In this document: piece by piece, positions 8,059 through 15,847 of the stretch
Layout: each line of letters starts with the position of its first letter
How positions within the stretch are numbered: position 1 is the first letter of the stretch
NCBI GenBank assembly: GCA_949297575.1
Contig: CASFTB010000006.1
Coordinates: forward strand, 75,362-138,536
DNA: 63,175 nucleotides
Direction: 5' to 3'
DNA from: an uncultured Bacillota bacterium
GTDB taxonomy: Bacteria; Bacillota; Clostridia; Christensenellales; Borkfalkiaceae
Notes under the pieces: model-generated
The model's input: the letters and a program-made list of their open reading frames with translations, nothing else
Told to the model about the DNA's origin: nothing
Databases searched by the model: none
Made by a program: the position numbers and the translations under genes

Positions 8059-8799
8059 ATGTCAGGACACAGCAAATGGCACAACATACAGGCAAAAAAG
8101 GGTAAGGCGGATGCCGCGCGCGGGCGCATCTTTACAAAGCTCGGCCGCGAGATCGCGGTCGCTGCAAAAGGCAACCCCAACCCCGAAACGAACAGCAAGC
8201 TCGCCGATGCGATCGCAAAGGCGAAGGCGAACAACATGCCGAACGACAACATCCAGCGCTCCATCAAAAAAGCGGCGGGTGAGCTCGGCAGCGTGAACTA
8301 CGAAACGCTCGTCTATGAGGGGTACGGCGTGGGCGGCTCTGCGCTCATCATCAGCACCCTGACGGACAATAAGAACCGCACCGCGGGCGACGTGCGCAGC
8401 ACCCTGTCCAAATGCGGCGGCGAGCTCGGCAGTACCGGCTGCGTCTCCTACATGTTTACGAACAAGGGGCTGCTCGTCATCGAGCGCACGCTCGAGTTGG
8501 ACGAAGATACCATTACTGAGTATGCCATCGACGCGGGGGCGGACGACGTCGTCACCCTCGACGATGTATACGAAGTGTACACAGATCCGGCATCATTTTC
8601 GGCTGTGCGCAAATATCTCGAGGAGAAGGGGATTTCCTTCCTCGAGGCGGATGTCCGCATGATCCCGCAGAACAAGATTACGCTCAACGCCGAAAACACG
8701 GAAAAGTTCATAAAGCTTCTCGATAAGCTGGAAGATCTCGACGACGTGCAGGACGTCTACCACAACGTCGATCTTCCGTATGACGAAGAGGAGGAGTAA
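8059..8799 (+). CDS. YebC/PmpR-family protein
   Basis: A 246-aa protein of the YebC family, beginning MSGHSKWHNIQAKKGKADA, the hallmark N-terminus. Members bind DNA as regulators in some bacteria, and some act on the ribosome to relieve stalling at proline-rich stretches; which applies here is not visible. The start at 8059 is supported by AAGGAG 9 nt upstream; the frame is open further upstream within the methyltransferase gene, but that part is not family sequence. All three domains appear present and the length is standard. Confidence 0.95.
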   Translation: MSGHSKWHNIQAKKGKADAARGRIFTKLGREIAVAAKGNPNPETNSKLADAIAKAKANNMPNDNIQRSIKKAAGELGSVNYETLVYEGYGVGGSALIISTLTDNKNRTAGDVRSTLSKCGGELGSTGCVSYMFTNKGLLVIERTLELDEDTITEYAIDAGADDVVTLDDVYEVYTDPASFSAVRKYLEEKGISFLEADVRMIPQNKITLNAENTEKFIKLLDKLEDLDDVQDVYHNVDLPYDEEEE

Positions 8800-8805
8800 G
8801 TGTTT

Positions 8806-8821
8806 TGCAGAGTACTCTGCA
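8806..8821. promoter_or_regulatory. Perfect 16-bp palindrome upstream of proA
   Basis: TGCAGAGTACTCTGCA is perfectly self-complementary with no spacer. It overlaps a weak candidate -35 (TTGCAG 8805-8810) in the 61-bp gap between the YebC gene and proA. There is no T-tract, so it looks more like a repressor operator than a terminator. Its function is not known. Confidence 0.5.
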
Positions 8822-8860
8822 TGACGTAATACGCGCCTGAAACGGCAAAAGGAGACGAAT

Positions 8861-10099
8861 ATGATGACCGTAGCGGAGACTTGTTTAAAGGCGAAGGAAA
8901 ACCTTTCTGCTATCGCCTTTGCGAGCGAAAAGGACATGAATGCGATGCTTTCTGCGGCAGCCGCGGCGCTCCGCGCGCATGCGGCGGAGATCATTGCAGA
9001 GAACGCCCCCGATGTTGCAGCCTGTACCCGCGGCGCGCAGTTCGTTGACAGGCTGATGCTCGACGAAAAGCGCATCGACGGGATCGCGGTCGGTTTGGAA
9101 AAACTTATCGAGCTTCGCAGCCCCGTCGGGGAGGTGCTCGAAGAGCGCATGCTCTACAACGGGCTGCAGCTGCGGCGCGTGCGCGTCCCTTTCGGCGTCA
9201 TCGGCATCATCTACGAGGCGCGCCCCAACGTCACGGCAGATGCGGTGGGTCTTGCCATCAAAAGCGGCAACGCGGTCGTGCTTCGCGGCAGCAAGGATGC
9301 CCTCCGCTCTAACCGCGCCATCGTCCGCGTCATGAAGAACGCCATTCGCGGGGCGGGGTTTAACCCTGAATTTATCCAACTCATCGAGGACGCGACCCAT
9401 GAAGGCGCGGAACAGTTCATGAAGATGAACGGCGTCATCGATGTGCTGATCCCCCGCGGGAGCGCAGGCCTTATCCGCAACACGCTGCTCAATGCGACGG
9501 TACCCGTCATCGAGACTGGTACGGGCAACTGCCATATCTATTTTGAAAAGACGGCAGACATCGCCAAGGCGATCCCCATTCTCATCAACGCGAAGACGCA
9601 GCGTACGTCCGTGTGCAACGCCTGCGAGAGCCTGCTCATCGACGAGTCCTTTGCCTCAGCACATCTTGTCGAAATTGTACGCGCTTTGCGCGACAAAAAT
9701 GTAGAAATCGTTGCGTGCGAGAAGTGCCGCGCCATCCTCCCCGAGCTTGCACCTGCCACGGAAGACGACTATGCTGCGGAATTTCTCTGCCTGAAAATTT
9801 CCGTCAAGATCGTAAGCGGCGTTGAAGAGGCGATCGCGCACATCAATATGTACGGCACGCACCACAGCGACTGCATTGTAACGGAGGATGCCGCAGCGGC
9901 GGAAAAATTCCTCAACGAGGTCGACAGCGCTGCCGTCTACTCCAATGCGAGCACGCGCTTTACGGATGGTTTCGAGTTCGGGCTCGGCGCCGAAATGGGC
10001 ATCTCCACGCAAAAGCTGCACGCCCGCGGGCCGATGGGGCTCCGTGAACTGACATCCTATAAATATCAGATCCGCGGCAACGGGCAGGTCAGGGGCTGA
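8861..10099 (+). CDS. proA: Gamma-glutamyl phosphate reductase
   Basis: A 412-aa NADPH-dependent enzyme that converts gamma-glutamyl phosphate to glutamate semialdehyde in proline synthesis. It has the aldehyde-dehydrogenase fold with the catalytic Cys in TSVCNACESLL, the glycine-rich RGSKDALRSN segment and the C-terminal GPMGLRELTSYKYQIRG. AAGGAG lies 8 nt before an ATG-ATG pair, so either 8861 or 8864 may be used. Its usual partner proB (glutamate 5-kinase) is not adjacent and not in this window. A perfect palindrome upstream may serve regulation. Confidence 0.97.
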   Translation: MMTVAETCLKAKENLSAIAFASEKDMNAMLSAAAAALRAHAAEIIAENAPDVAACTRGAQFVDRLMLDEKRIDGIAVGLEKLIELRSPVGEVLEERMLYNGLQLRRVRVPFGVIGIIYEARPNVTADAVGLAIKSGNAVVLRGSKDALRSNRAIVRVMKNAIRGAGFNPEFIQLIEDATHEGAEQFMKMNGVIDVLIPRGSAGLIRNTLLNATVPVIETGTGNCHIYFEKTADIAKAIPILINAKTQRTSVCNACESLLIDESFASAHLVEIVRALRDKNVEIVACEKCRAILPELAPATEDDYAAEFLCLKISVKIVSGVEEAIAHINMYGTHHSDCIVTEDAAAAEKFLNEVDSAAVYSNASTRFTDGFEFGLGAEMGISTQKLHARGPMGLRELTSYKYQIRGNGQVRG

Positions 10100-10463
10100 A
10101 AAATTTTCACAGGAGCGCATAACCGCTGCAAAAGCGCAGATACTACTGTTGTCGGCAGCGGAAAGGCAGACCCGTCGAATGAAAGAATTTTTTTGTATAA
10201 AACATCGGTTTGTGAGAAGGGTTTGCGCAATATTTTTGCTGCTTTCAGATATAGTCACGCTTTGAATGCGGCAAAAATTTGTATGCCTGATCGCGGAGAA
10301 AATTTTTTTCAAAGCCGAAAAAAGGTATAAAAATGCACCCGCAGGATGAAGCGGGGCGATTTTAAGAGGAAGAACGTACGAAATGTATGCGATTCCTCTT
10401 ATTTTTTTGCAAAAAATCAAAAAGAGAGCATAGTCGACGTCGGTTTTACGGGCGGCCGTCTTG
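10100..10463. other. Intergenic stretch between proA and the Ig/MBL pair
   Basis: About 365 bp, AT-richer than its surroundings, with short T-runs and A-runs. Frames crossing it have no ribosome-binding site or recognisable family. It holds one clear terminator (10364-10408) far from the proA stop, so a small RNA ending there is conceivable, but I see no convincing promoter for it. Confidence 0.5.
10364..10408 (+). terminator. Terminator in the proA downstream region
   Basis: Stem AAGAGGAA (10364-10371) / TTCCTCTT (10393-10400) with an inner CGTAC/GTATG stem, followed by a run of seven T. It lies 265 bp beyond the proA stop. Confidence 0.8.
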
Positions 10464-10492
10464 TTTACAAACCTTTCCGGATGTGGTACAAT
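10464..10492 (+). promoter_or_regulatory. Promoter of the Ig-like/MBL operon
   Basis: TTTACA (10464-10469) and TACAAT (10487-10492), 17 bp apart, lie 24 bp before the start codon of the Ig-like protein gene. Confidence 0.8.
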
Positions 10493-10515
10493 GGTTGCAG
10501 TAAAAGGAGGTGTTT

Positions 10516-10911
10516 ATGGCTCGCAAAAACAGTGTTCGGAACGCCGCGGAAAAAGCTGTCAGGAAGACGCACGCGGCTACGGTCGTCTTGGCTGTGCTGT
10601 TCCTGCTCGTCGGCATCGCGGCAGGCGTGGCGGCTTCCGTCTTTATCACGAGGAACGACAAGTTTGAACTCAACGGCGAAAAGGAAGTGCGCATTGCCGT
10701 CGGAGGCAGTTTTTCCGACCCTGGCGCAACGGTCTTTTCGTTCGGCAGGGATCTTTCTGAAAGCGTACAGGTGGGCGGAGACTATACGAGTTTCGACCCG
10801 ACCGTGGAGGGGGTATATCAGTTTGTGTACACGGTAGACGATTTCCGCTGGGGCGATTATCAGCTCGTGCGCACGGTCATCGTCGGCGACCCCGATACCG
10901 AGGAGGTGTAA
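10516..10911 (+). CDS. Membrane-anchored Ig-like domain protein (DUF5011-like)
   Basis: A 131-aa protein with a basic N-terminus, one hydrophobic segment (about residues 22-44) and an extracellular beta-rich domain. The domain pattern (FELNGEKEVRIAVGGSF, DPGA, then Y-Q-F-V-Y-T-V-D near the end) matches the bacterial Ig-like DUF5011 type found in surface and secreted proteins. ATG 10516 is preferred over the in-frame GTG at 10510, because AAAGGAGG ends exactly at 10510. Three bases separate it from the metallo-beta-lactamase gene, so the two are one unit. Function unknown; probably an extracytoplasmic partner or accessory of the hydrolase. Confidence 0.8.
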   Translation: MARKNSVRNAAEKAVRKTHAATVVLAVLFLLVGIAAGVAASVFITRNDKFELNGEKEVRIAVGGSFSDPGATVFSFGRDLSESVQVGGDYTSFDPTVEGVYQFVYTVDDFRWGDYQLVRTVIVGDPDTEEV

Positions 10912-10914
10912 AGA

Positions 10915-12027
10915 ATGGCAAGCAAAAAATTTAATCCCGCACTCACGGTCTTGTGCTGTATCCTTGCCTTGGCTGTCGGCTTTATCGCGGCATTTTTCTT
11001 ATTTTCTTACATAAAGCGTCCGTCCGGCGGCGACGTATACGTGAGCGGCGACCTGTCCATCCACTTTATGGAATTGGGCAATAAGGCAACGGGCGATAGT
11101 ATTTATATAAAAGCAGGGGAAACAGATATCTTGATCGACGCAGGTTCGGTCGAAAGCAGTACTGACACGACAGCGGACTATATCAAGCAATATTGCACGG
11201 ACAATGTTTTGGAATATGTGATTGTGACGCATGCGGACAGTGACCACATTGCGGGGTTTGCGGGGAGCAATTCGGCACCGAGCATGTTCGACCGCTTTAC
11301 CTGTGAAACGATCATCTCCTTCGACCGTACAAACAAGGAGCTGGAAACAGAAAGCGGAAATCCGACTACATATGCAAAATACCTCGAACAGCTGCAAGAA
11401 GCAATTGACGGCGGGGCTGCGTATTATACGGCATCACAATGCTGCTCGGAAGAAGACGGCGCGCAAAAGATTTACGAGCTTTCAAACGGCATTGAAATGG
11501 AGATCCTGTACAATTACTATTACGACCATGAAACGGAGAACGAGAACAATTATTCCGTTTGCCTGTTGTTCAGCCAAGGGGATAATCATTTTCTGTTTAC
11601 GGGCGACTTAGAGGGCGAAGGTGAGAAATATTTGGTTGAAAACAACGATCTTCCCGAGGTGGAATTATTGAAAGCGGGGCATCACGGTTCCGCCACATCT
11701 TGCAACGATGTTCTGTTGAGCGTTGTCAAACCGAAGATCGTCTGTGTTTGTTGTTGTGCCGGCTATAATCAATACCATGCCGCCCCGGAAAACGTGTTCC
11801 CCACGCAGGCGATGATCGACCGCGTGGCGCCGTATACCGACCGGGTCTACGTCACGAGCCGGGTGGACGAAAGCTCGGAGAGCGGCTACCGTTCCATGAA
11901 CGGCAACATCGTCGTCACATCGAACAGGAGCGGCGTCACGGTCGAGTGTTCGGATAACGACACAAAATTAAAGGACACCGAATGGTTCCGTGAAAATCGA
12001 GACATGCCGTCCGAATGGGCAGCATAA
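10915..12027 (+). CDS. Membrane-anchored ComEC-like metallo-beta-lactamase fold hydrolase
   Basis: A 370-aa protein with one N-terminal membrane segment (about residues 9-32) followed by a metallo-beta-lactamase fold domain facing outside. Metal-binding motifs are visible: THADSDHIAGF (HxDxDH), FTGDLEGEGE and KAGHHGSATS. These are of the ComEC/Rec2 type, where the domain is thought to degrade one DNA strand during uptake. Here it is a stand-alone secreted domain without the ComEC channel, so the substrate (nucleic acid, nucleotide or phosphodiester) is open. The C-terminal about 45 residues are polar and unrecognised. Co-transcribed with the Ig-like protein gene. Confidence 0.85.
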   Translation: MASKKFNPALTVLCCILALAVGFIAAFFLFSYIKRPSGGDVYVSGDLSIHFMELGNKATGDSIYIKAGETDILIDAGSVESSTDTTADYIKQYCTDNVLEYVIVTHADSDHIAGFAGSNSAPSMFDRFTCETIISFDRTNKELETESGNPTTYAKYLEQLQEAIDGGAAYYTASQCCSEEDGAQKIYELSNGIEMEILYNYYYDHETENENNYSVCLLFSQGDNHFLFTGDLEGEGEKYLVENNDLPEVELLKAGHHGSATSCNDVLLSVVKPKIVCVCCCAGYNQYHAAPENVFPTQAMIDRVAPYTDRVYVTSRVDESSESGYRSMNGNIVVTSNRSGVTVECSDNDTKLKDTEWFRENRDMPSEWAA

Positions 12028-12028
12028 A

Positions 12029-12068
12029 CCGGGCGGGCAGACGGAAAAATCTTTTGCCGCCCGCTCTT
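12029..12068 (+). terminator. Weak terminator after the MBL gene
   Basis: An imperfect GC-rich inverted repeat (CGGGCGGGCA with TGCCGCCCGC) is followed by TCTTTC. The T-tract is poor, so termination is plausible but not certain. Confidence 0.5.
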
Positions 12069-12084
12069 TCCATGCGGAAAATTC

Positions 12085-12113
12085 TTGCTAAAACGTGCAA
12101 AAAGTATTAAAAT
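12085..12113 (+). promoter_or_regulatory. typA promoter
   Basis: TTGCTA (12085-12090) and TAAAAT (12108-12113), 17 bp apart, lie 35 bp upstream of the typA start. Confidence 0.75.
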
Positions 12114-12147
12114 AATACCGTTACAGTTTATTGCAGGAGAAAAGAAA

Positions 12148-13974
12148 TTGATCAGGAACGATTTACGCAACGTGGCGATCATCGCGCACGTCGACCACGG
12201 CAAGACGACGCTCGTCGACCAGATGCTCAGGCAGAGCGGCACTTTCCGTGAAAATCAGGTCGTCGAAGAGCGCGTCATGGATTCCAACACCCTCGAGCGC
12301 GAGCGGGGCATCACCATCCTCGCCAAGAACACGTCCGTTCATTATCACGGCGTCAAGATCAACATCATCGACACTCCCGGCCACGCCGATTTCGGCGGCG
12401 AAGTGGAGCGCGTGCTCAAGATGGTGAACGGCGTCCTGCTGCTCGTCGATGCGGCGGAAGGGCCTATGCCGCAGACGCGCTTCGTCATGCAGAAGGCGCT
12501 CGAACTCAATCACAGGCTGATCATCGTCGTCAACAAGGTGGACAGGCCGGATGCGCGCATTGCGGAAGTGCAGGACGAGATCCTCGAACTGCTGCTCGAC
12601 CTCAACGCAAACGACGACCAGCTTGACAGCCCCATTCTCTTCTGTTCGGGCAGGGCGGGCACGGCTTCCCGCTATGCGGACAAAGACGGCAAAGACCTCA
12701 CGCCCCTCTTCGATACCATCCTCAATCACATTCCGCCCATGGAAGTGGATGAAAACGCGCCCGCACAGCTGCTCGTCTCTTCCATCGATTACAATGACTA
12801 TGTCGGCCGCATCGGCATCGGAAGGATCGAGCGCGGCAGAGTGCGCGCCAATCAGGAAGTCGCCATCTGCAATCACAACATTCCCTCTCTCTCCAAAAGG
12901 GGCAAGCTCGTCAACCTTTATCAGATCGAAGGCCTTTCGCGCATTGCCGTCGAAGAGGCGACGGCCGGAGATATCGTCTGCTTTTCCGGCCTTGAGGGAA
13001 TCAACATCGGCGATACCGTCTGCGCCACCGACAGGGTGGAGGCAGTCCCCTTTGTCAAGATCAGCGAGCCGACCGTCGAGATGACGTTCTCCGTCAACGA
13101 CAGTCCCTTTGCGGGCAAAGAGGGGAAGTTCGTCACTTCCCGCCATCTGCGCGAACGGCTGTACCGCGAACTGCTGAAGGATGTTTCGTTGAAAGTGGAG
13201 GACACGGACACTGCCGAGGCGTTCAAGGTGAGTGGCAGGGGCGAGATGCACCTCTCCATCCTCATCGAGACCATGCGCCGCGAAGGGTACGAATTCCAGG
13301 TCAGTACGCCGCGCGTTCTCTATAAGACCATCGACGGGAAGCTGTATGAACCCGTCGATCGCCTCATCGTGGACGTCCCCGAAGAGGGCACGGGCGCCGT
13401 ATTCCAGAGTATGGGCGAGCGCAAGGGCGAGCTCGTGCACATGAGCGCGGTCGGCTCCCGCATGCGCCTTGAATTCCTGATCCCTTCCCGCGGGCTGTTC
13501 GGTTATAAGAGCGAATTCCTCACCTCTACGAAGGGGGAGGGCGTCATGAACTCTATCTTCTTCGAATATCAGCCGTATAAAGGCGACATCAAGCGCCGCG
13601 ATACAGGCTCTCTCGTCGCTTTCGAAACGGGCGAGGCGGTCACCTACGGCCTGTTCAACGCGCAGGACCGCGGCGTCCTCTTCGTCGAGCCGGGCACGCA
13701 GGTGTACGAGGGCATGGTCGTCGGCGTCTCTCCCAAAACGGAGGACATCAACGTCAACGTCTGCAAAAAGAAGCACATGACCAACACGCGCGCGGCGGGC
13801 AGCGACGACGCGATGCGTCTCAATACTCCCAAGAAGATGAGCCTCGAAGAGTGCCTCGAATTTTTGAACGACGACGAGCTTTTGGAAGTCACGCCCGTCT
13901 CCCTGCGCATCCGCAAGCGCATCCTCGACAGCGAACTGCGCGCCAAGGCGAGGGCAAAGGAAAAAAAGGCATAA
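12148..13974 (+). CDS. typA: GTPase TypA/BipA, TTG start
   Basis: A ribosome-associated translational GTPase linked to stress, cold growth and 50S assembly, 608 aa. G1 is AHVDHGKTT (residues 13-21); DTPGHADF and NKVDRPDAR follow, then domain II and the EF-G-like C-terminal domains, with the family C-terminal region. The frame is open 21 codons further upstream, but that extension starts at the promoter -35. The TTG at 12148 has AGGAGA 7 nt upstream and gives the usual N-terminus [14 protein letters not shown]. The C-terminus is Lys/Ala-rich. Confidence 0.96.
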   Translation: MIRNDLRNVAIIAHVDHGKTTLVDQMLRQSGTFRENQVVEERVMDSNTLERERGITILAKNTSVHYHGVKINIIDTPGHADFGGEVERVLKMVNGVLLLVDAAEGPMPQTRFVMQKALELNHRLIIVVNKVDRPDARIAEVQDEILELLLDLNANDDQLDSPILFCSGRAGTASRYADKDGKDLTPLFDTILNHIPPMEVDENAPAQLLVSSIDYNDYVGRIGIGRIERGRVRANQEVAICNHNIPSLSKRGKLVNLYQIEGLSRIAVEEATAGDIVCFSGLEGINIGDTVCATDRVEAVPFVKISEPTVEMTFSVNDSPFAGKEGKFVTSRHLRERLYRELLKDVSLKVEDTDTAEAFKVSGRGEMHLSILIETMRREGYEFQVSTPRVLYKTIDGKLYEPVDRLIVDVPEEGTGAVFQSMGERKGELVHMSAVGSRMRLEFLIPSRGLFGYKSEFLTSTKGEGVMNSIFFEYQPYKGDIKRRDTGSLVAFETGEAVTYGLFNAQDRGVLFVEPGTQVYEGMVVGVSPKTEDINVNVCKKKHMTNTRAAGSDDAMRLNTPKKMSLEECLEFLNDDELLEVTPVSLRIRKRILDSELRAKARAKEKKA

Positions 13975-13998
13975 AGCCTGCACATCCGTACATATACT

Positions 13999-14035
13999 AT
14001 CCCCGACGAAGATCGCTTTTCGGAGGGGATTTTTT
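13999..14035 (+). terminator. Terminator hairpin overlapping the yabP ribosome-binding site
   Basis: ATCCCCGA (13999-14006) pairs with TCGG-A-GGGGAT (14020-14030), followed by TTTTT directly abutting the yabP ATG. The right arm contains the only Shine-Dalgarno sequence for yabP (GGAGGGG), so the structure would both terminate read-through from typA and hide the yabP start in read-through RNA. Confidence 0.7.
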
Positions 14036-14299
14036 ATGGAACAGACATCGCAGCAGCCGCAGACCGCGCTTATCGAGCAGCAGAAAAAGATCACCGTAAC
14101 GGGCGTGGAAAGCGTGGACGCGTTTTCGGACAGACAGATCTCACTCACGCTGGAAAACGGCACGGCATCGATCAGCGGCGATGGGCTGAAGATCGTCAGT
14201 TTTTCCAAGACGAGCGGCGCCTTTACCGCGGTGGGGAAGGTTTCGGGGATACGCTTTCATGCCCGTGGCGAAAAGCTCTCCAAGAGGCTGTTCGGCTGA
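14036..14299 (+). CDS. yabP: Sporulation protein YabP
   Basis: An 87-aa protein of the YabP/YqfC family, needed for spore cortex and coat assembly in Bacillus. The core pattern ITVTGVESVDAFSDRQISL ... LTLENGTASISGDGLKI ... VGKVSGIRF is characteristic. It is followed one base later by yabQ and then the divIC gene, the same order as in Bacillus (yabP-yabQ-divIC). Ribosome-binding site GGAGGGG lies inside the preceding hairpin. Expected to be expressed during sporulation, although no sporulation sigma-factor promoter could be recognised with confidence. Confidence 0.9.
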   Translation: MEQTSQQPQTALIEQQKKITVTGVESVDAFSDRQISLTLENGTASISGDGLKIVSFSKTSGAFTAVGKVSGIRFHARGEKLSKRLFG

Positions 14300-14300
14300 G

Positions 14301-14828
14301 ATGGGAGAGAGCGGCGCTCTCCTCGCATGCGTCTTCTGCGGTATCCTTGCGGGGCCCTTCTTTTCTCTGTCGGAGTTGTTGGGAGGGCTCGGCCGCAAGC
14401 GGGCTGTGAGGTTCGCGGCGGACTTTCTCGCCTTTATCGTGTTTGCACTGCTCTTTGCGCAGACGTGCGCGGCCTTCCGCATGCCTGCCGTCCGCCTGTA
14501 TATGGTGTTTGCGGCTTTTACGGGGCTGCTGCTCTATCTCGGAAGTTTACACAGAATACTTGCCTTTTTCGCGAAAAGGCTGTATAATAAATACAGGAGC
14601 GGTTGCAGAAGAGTTTTCATGCGGCTGAAAAAGAGATATGCAGGAAGAAAAGTTCAAAAAAATAGTGATCGGGGGAACGGTCGCCGCCGTGCTCCTGCTC
14701 GCCATCCTTCTCATCTTCCTCGTCTATCAGCTGATAGCGATCTCTGTACAGAGGAACCGCGAAGCCGAACTGAGAGAACAGCTGCAGGCGTGTCTCGAAT
14801 ACATCGAAACGGCGGAGAGCGACCTTGA
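14301..14828 (+). CDS. yabQ: Spore cortex biosynthesis protein YabQ
   Basis: A 175-aa membrane protein with four hydrophobic segments within about residues 5-95, matching the YabQ family, then a very basic tail. The ATG at 14301 follows the yabP stop by one base. The last 191 nt overlap the divIC gene in another frame: residues after about 112 are Arg/Lys/Pro-rich and look like an unconstrained frame over divIC, so the functional part may be the N-terminal 110 residues. Alternatively a frameshift has lengthened the gene. YabQ in Bacillus is about 210 aa with a basic tail. Confidence 0.8.
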   Translation: MGESGALLACVFCGILAGPFFSLSELLGGLGRKRAVRFAADFLAFIVFALLFAQTCAAFRMPAVRLYMVFAAFTGLLLYLGSLHRILAFFAKRLYNKYRSGCRRVFMRLKKRYAGRKVQKNSDRGNGRRRAPARHPSHLPRLSADSDLCTEEPRSRTERTAAGVSRIHRNGGERP

Positions 14829-15003
14829 GATCTACCGCGGCAGGCTGTGGCTCGAGACGATCGCCCGCGAGCTCGGTATGCGGGGGCACGGCGATTCGTC
14901 GGAGGATGATGCGGCGGCAGTTCTCTGTATCGTCTCGGAAGAAGAGGCGGCGTCGCTCGGTCTCGGCAATGGGCAGATCGTCTATGAAATATGCAGTCAT
15001 TGA
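14638..15003 (+). CDS. divIC: Septum formation initiator DivIC/FtsB family
   Basis: A 121-aa bitopic division protein: short cytoplasmic N-terminus, one membrane segment (about residues 9-32), then a coiled coil (about 36-70) and a short C-terminal domain. DivIC/FtsB bridges FtsL and the septal synthase complex. The start has only a weak AAAAGAGA site, consistent with translational coupling to yabQ, whose frame overlaps by 191 nt. The end overlaps the Ppx/GppA gene by 20 nt. The gene order supports the assignment. Confidence 0.88.
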   Translation: MQEEKFKKIVIGGTVAAVLLLAILLIFLVYQLIAISVQRNREAELREQLQACLEYIETAESDLEIYRGRLWLETIARELGMRGHGDSSEDDAAAVLCIVSEEEAASLGLGNGQIVYEICSH

Positions 15004-15847
15004 TATAGGTTCGAATTCCGTCCGCCTCCTCTTGTGGGCGGACGGTCGTTCTCTTTTGAAAATTTTGAATACGACGAGACTGGGGGAGGGGCTCTCCCTC
15101 ACCTCGCGCATTTCGGATGCTGCGGCGGCGCGCACGGTCGAGGCAATCGCCGCTTTTTGTGCGCGCGCACGGCAGGAAGGTGCGGGCCGCCTTTTTGCGT
15201 TTGCGACGGAGGCCGTCCGCTCCGCTTCCAACGGGGAGTCGTTCGTCCGTGCCGTGGAAGAGCGCTGCGGCTTGCGCGTCGACGTCCTCAGCGGCGAGCG
15301 CGAGGCGGAGGCGGGCCTTTGGGGCGCCCTGGAGGGAAAGGACGGCGGCATCGTCGATGTCGGCGGTGCAAGCAGCGAGGTCACCGTCGCGCGCGGTGGG
15401 AAGATAGTCTATGCGGACAGCGTCGGCCTCGGCGCTGTCCGCCTCAAAGATCTGTGCGGGGAAGACCTAGAAAAACTGCGGGAAAAGATCGCGCAATTTT
15501 TGCCACAGTACGGAGATGTCCCGCAGGCAGACATGGTCGCCGTGGGTGGCACTGCGACGTCGCTTGCCGCGCTCGCAAAGGGCATCGAGCCGTATGATCC
15601 CGCACAGGTAGACGGCAGTGAACTTTCCGTGTCGGCCATCGTCGGCCTTGCGGAAAAGCTCCTGCGCATGCCGCAGCGGCAGAGGCTCGCTCTGCGGGGG
15701 ATGGATCCCCGCCGGGCGGATATCCTCGGTGGAGGCGCGCTGCTGCTCGGCAGTATCTTGCGTCATATCGGTGCCGGAAAGGTGCGCGTCAGCGAGCGCG
15801 ACAATATGGAAGGGTATCTCCTTCTCAAAATGCGGGAGGAAAAGTGA
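14984..15847 (+). CDS. Ppx/GppA-family exopolyphosphatase
   Basis: A 287-aa protein of the actin-like ATPase superfamily. The phosphate-1 motif is VIDIGSNSVRLLL, the phosphate-2 motif is GGIVDVGGASSEV, and the AVGGTATSLAAL motif follows. Members hydrolyse polyphosphate or the pentaphosphate alarmone pppGpp. It covers only the two core domains, shorter than long Ppx proteins, which is common in Firmicutes. The start is ATG 14984 (MKYAVIDIGSNS); the longer open frame upstream is Arg/Ser-rich shadow sequence of divIC. It overlaps divIC by 20 nt and the protease gene by 1 nt. Confidence 0.92.
   Translation: MKYAVIDIGSNSVRLLLWADGRSLLKILNTTRLGEGLSLTSRISDAAAARTVEAIAAFCARARQEGAGRLFAFATEAVRSASNGESFVRAVEERCGLRVDVLSGEREAEAGLWGALEGKDGGIVDVGGASSEVTVARGGKIVYADSVGLGAVRLKDLCGEDLEKLREKIAQFLPQYGDVPQADMVAVGGTATSLAALAKGIEPYDPAQVDGSELSVSAIVGLAEKLLRMPQRQRLALRGMDPRRADILGGGALLLGSILRHIGAGKVRVSERDNMEGYLLLKMREEK

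Noticed and set aside
12163..14208. 681-codon minus-strand frame over typA
   Set aside because: Antisense shadow of typA; crosses the typA-yabP terminator and yabP.
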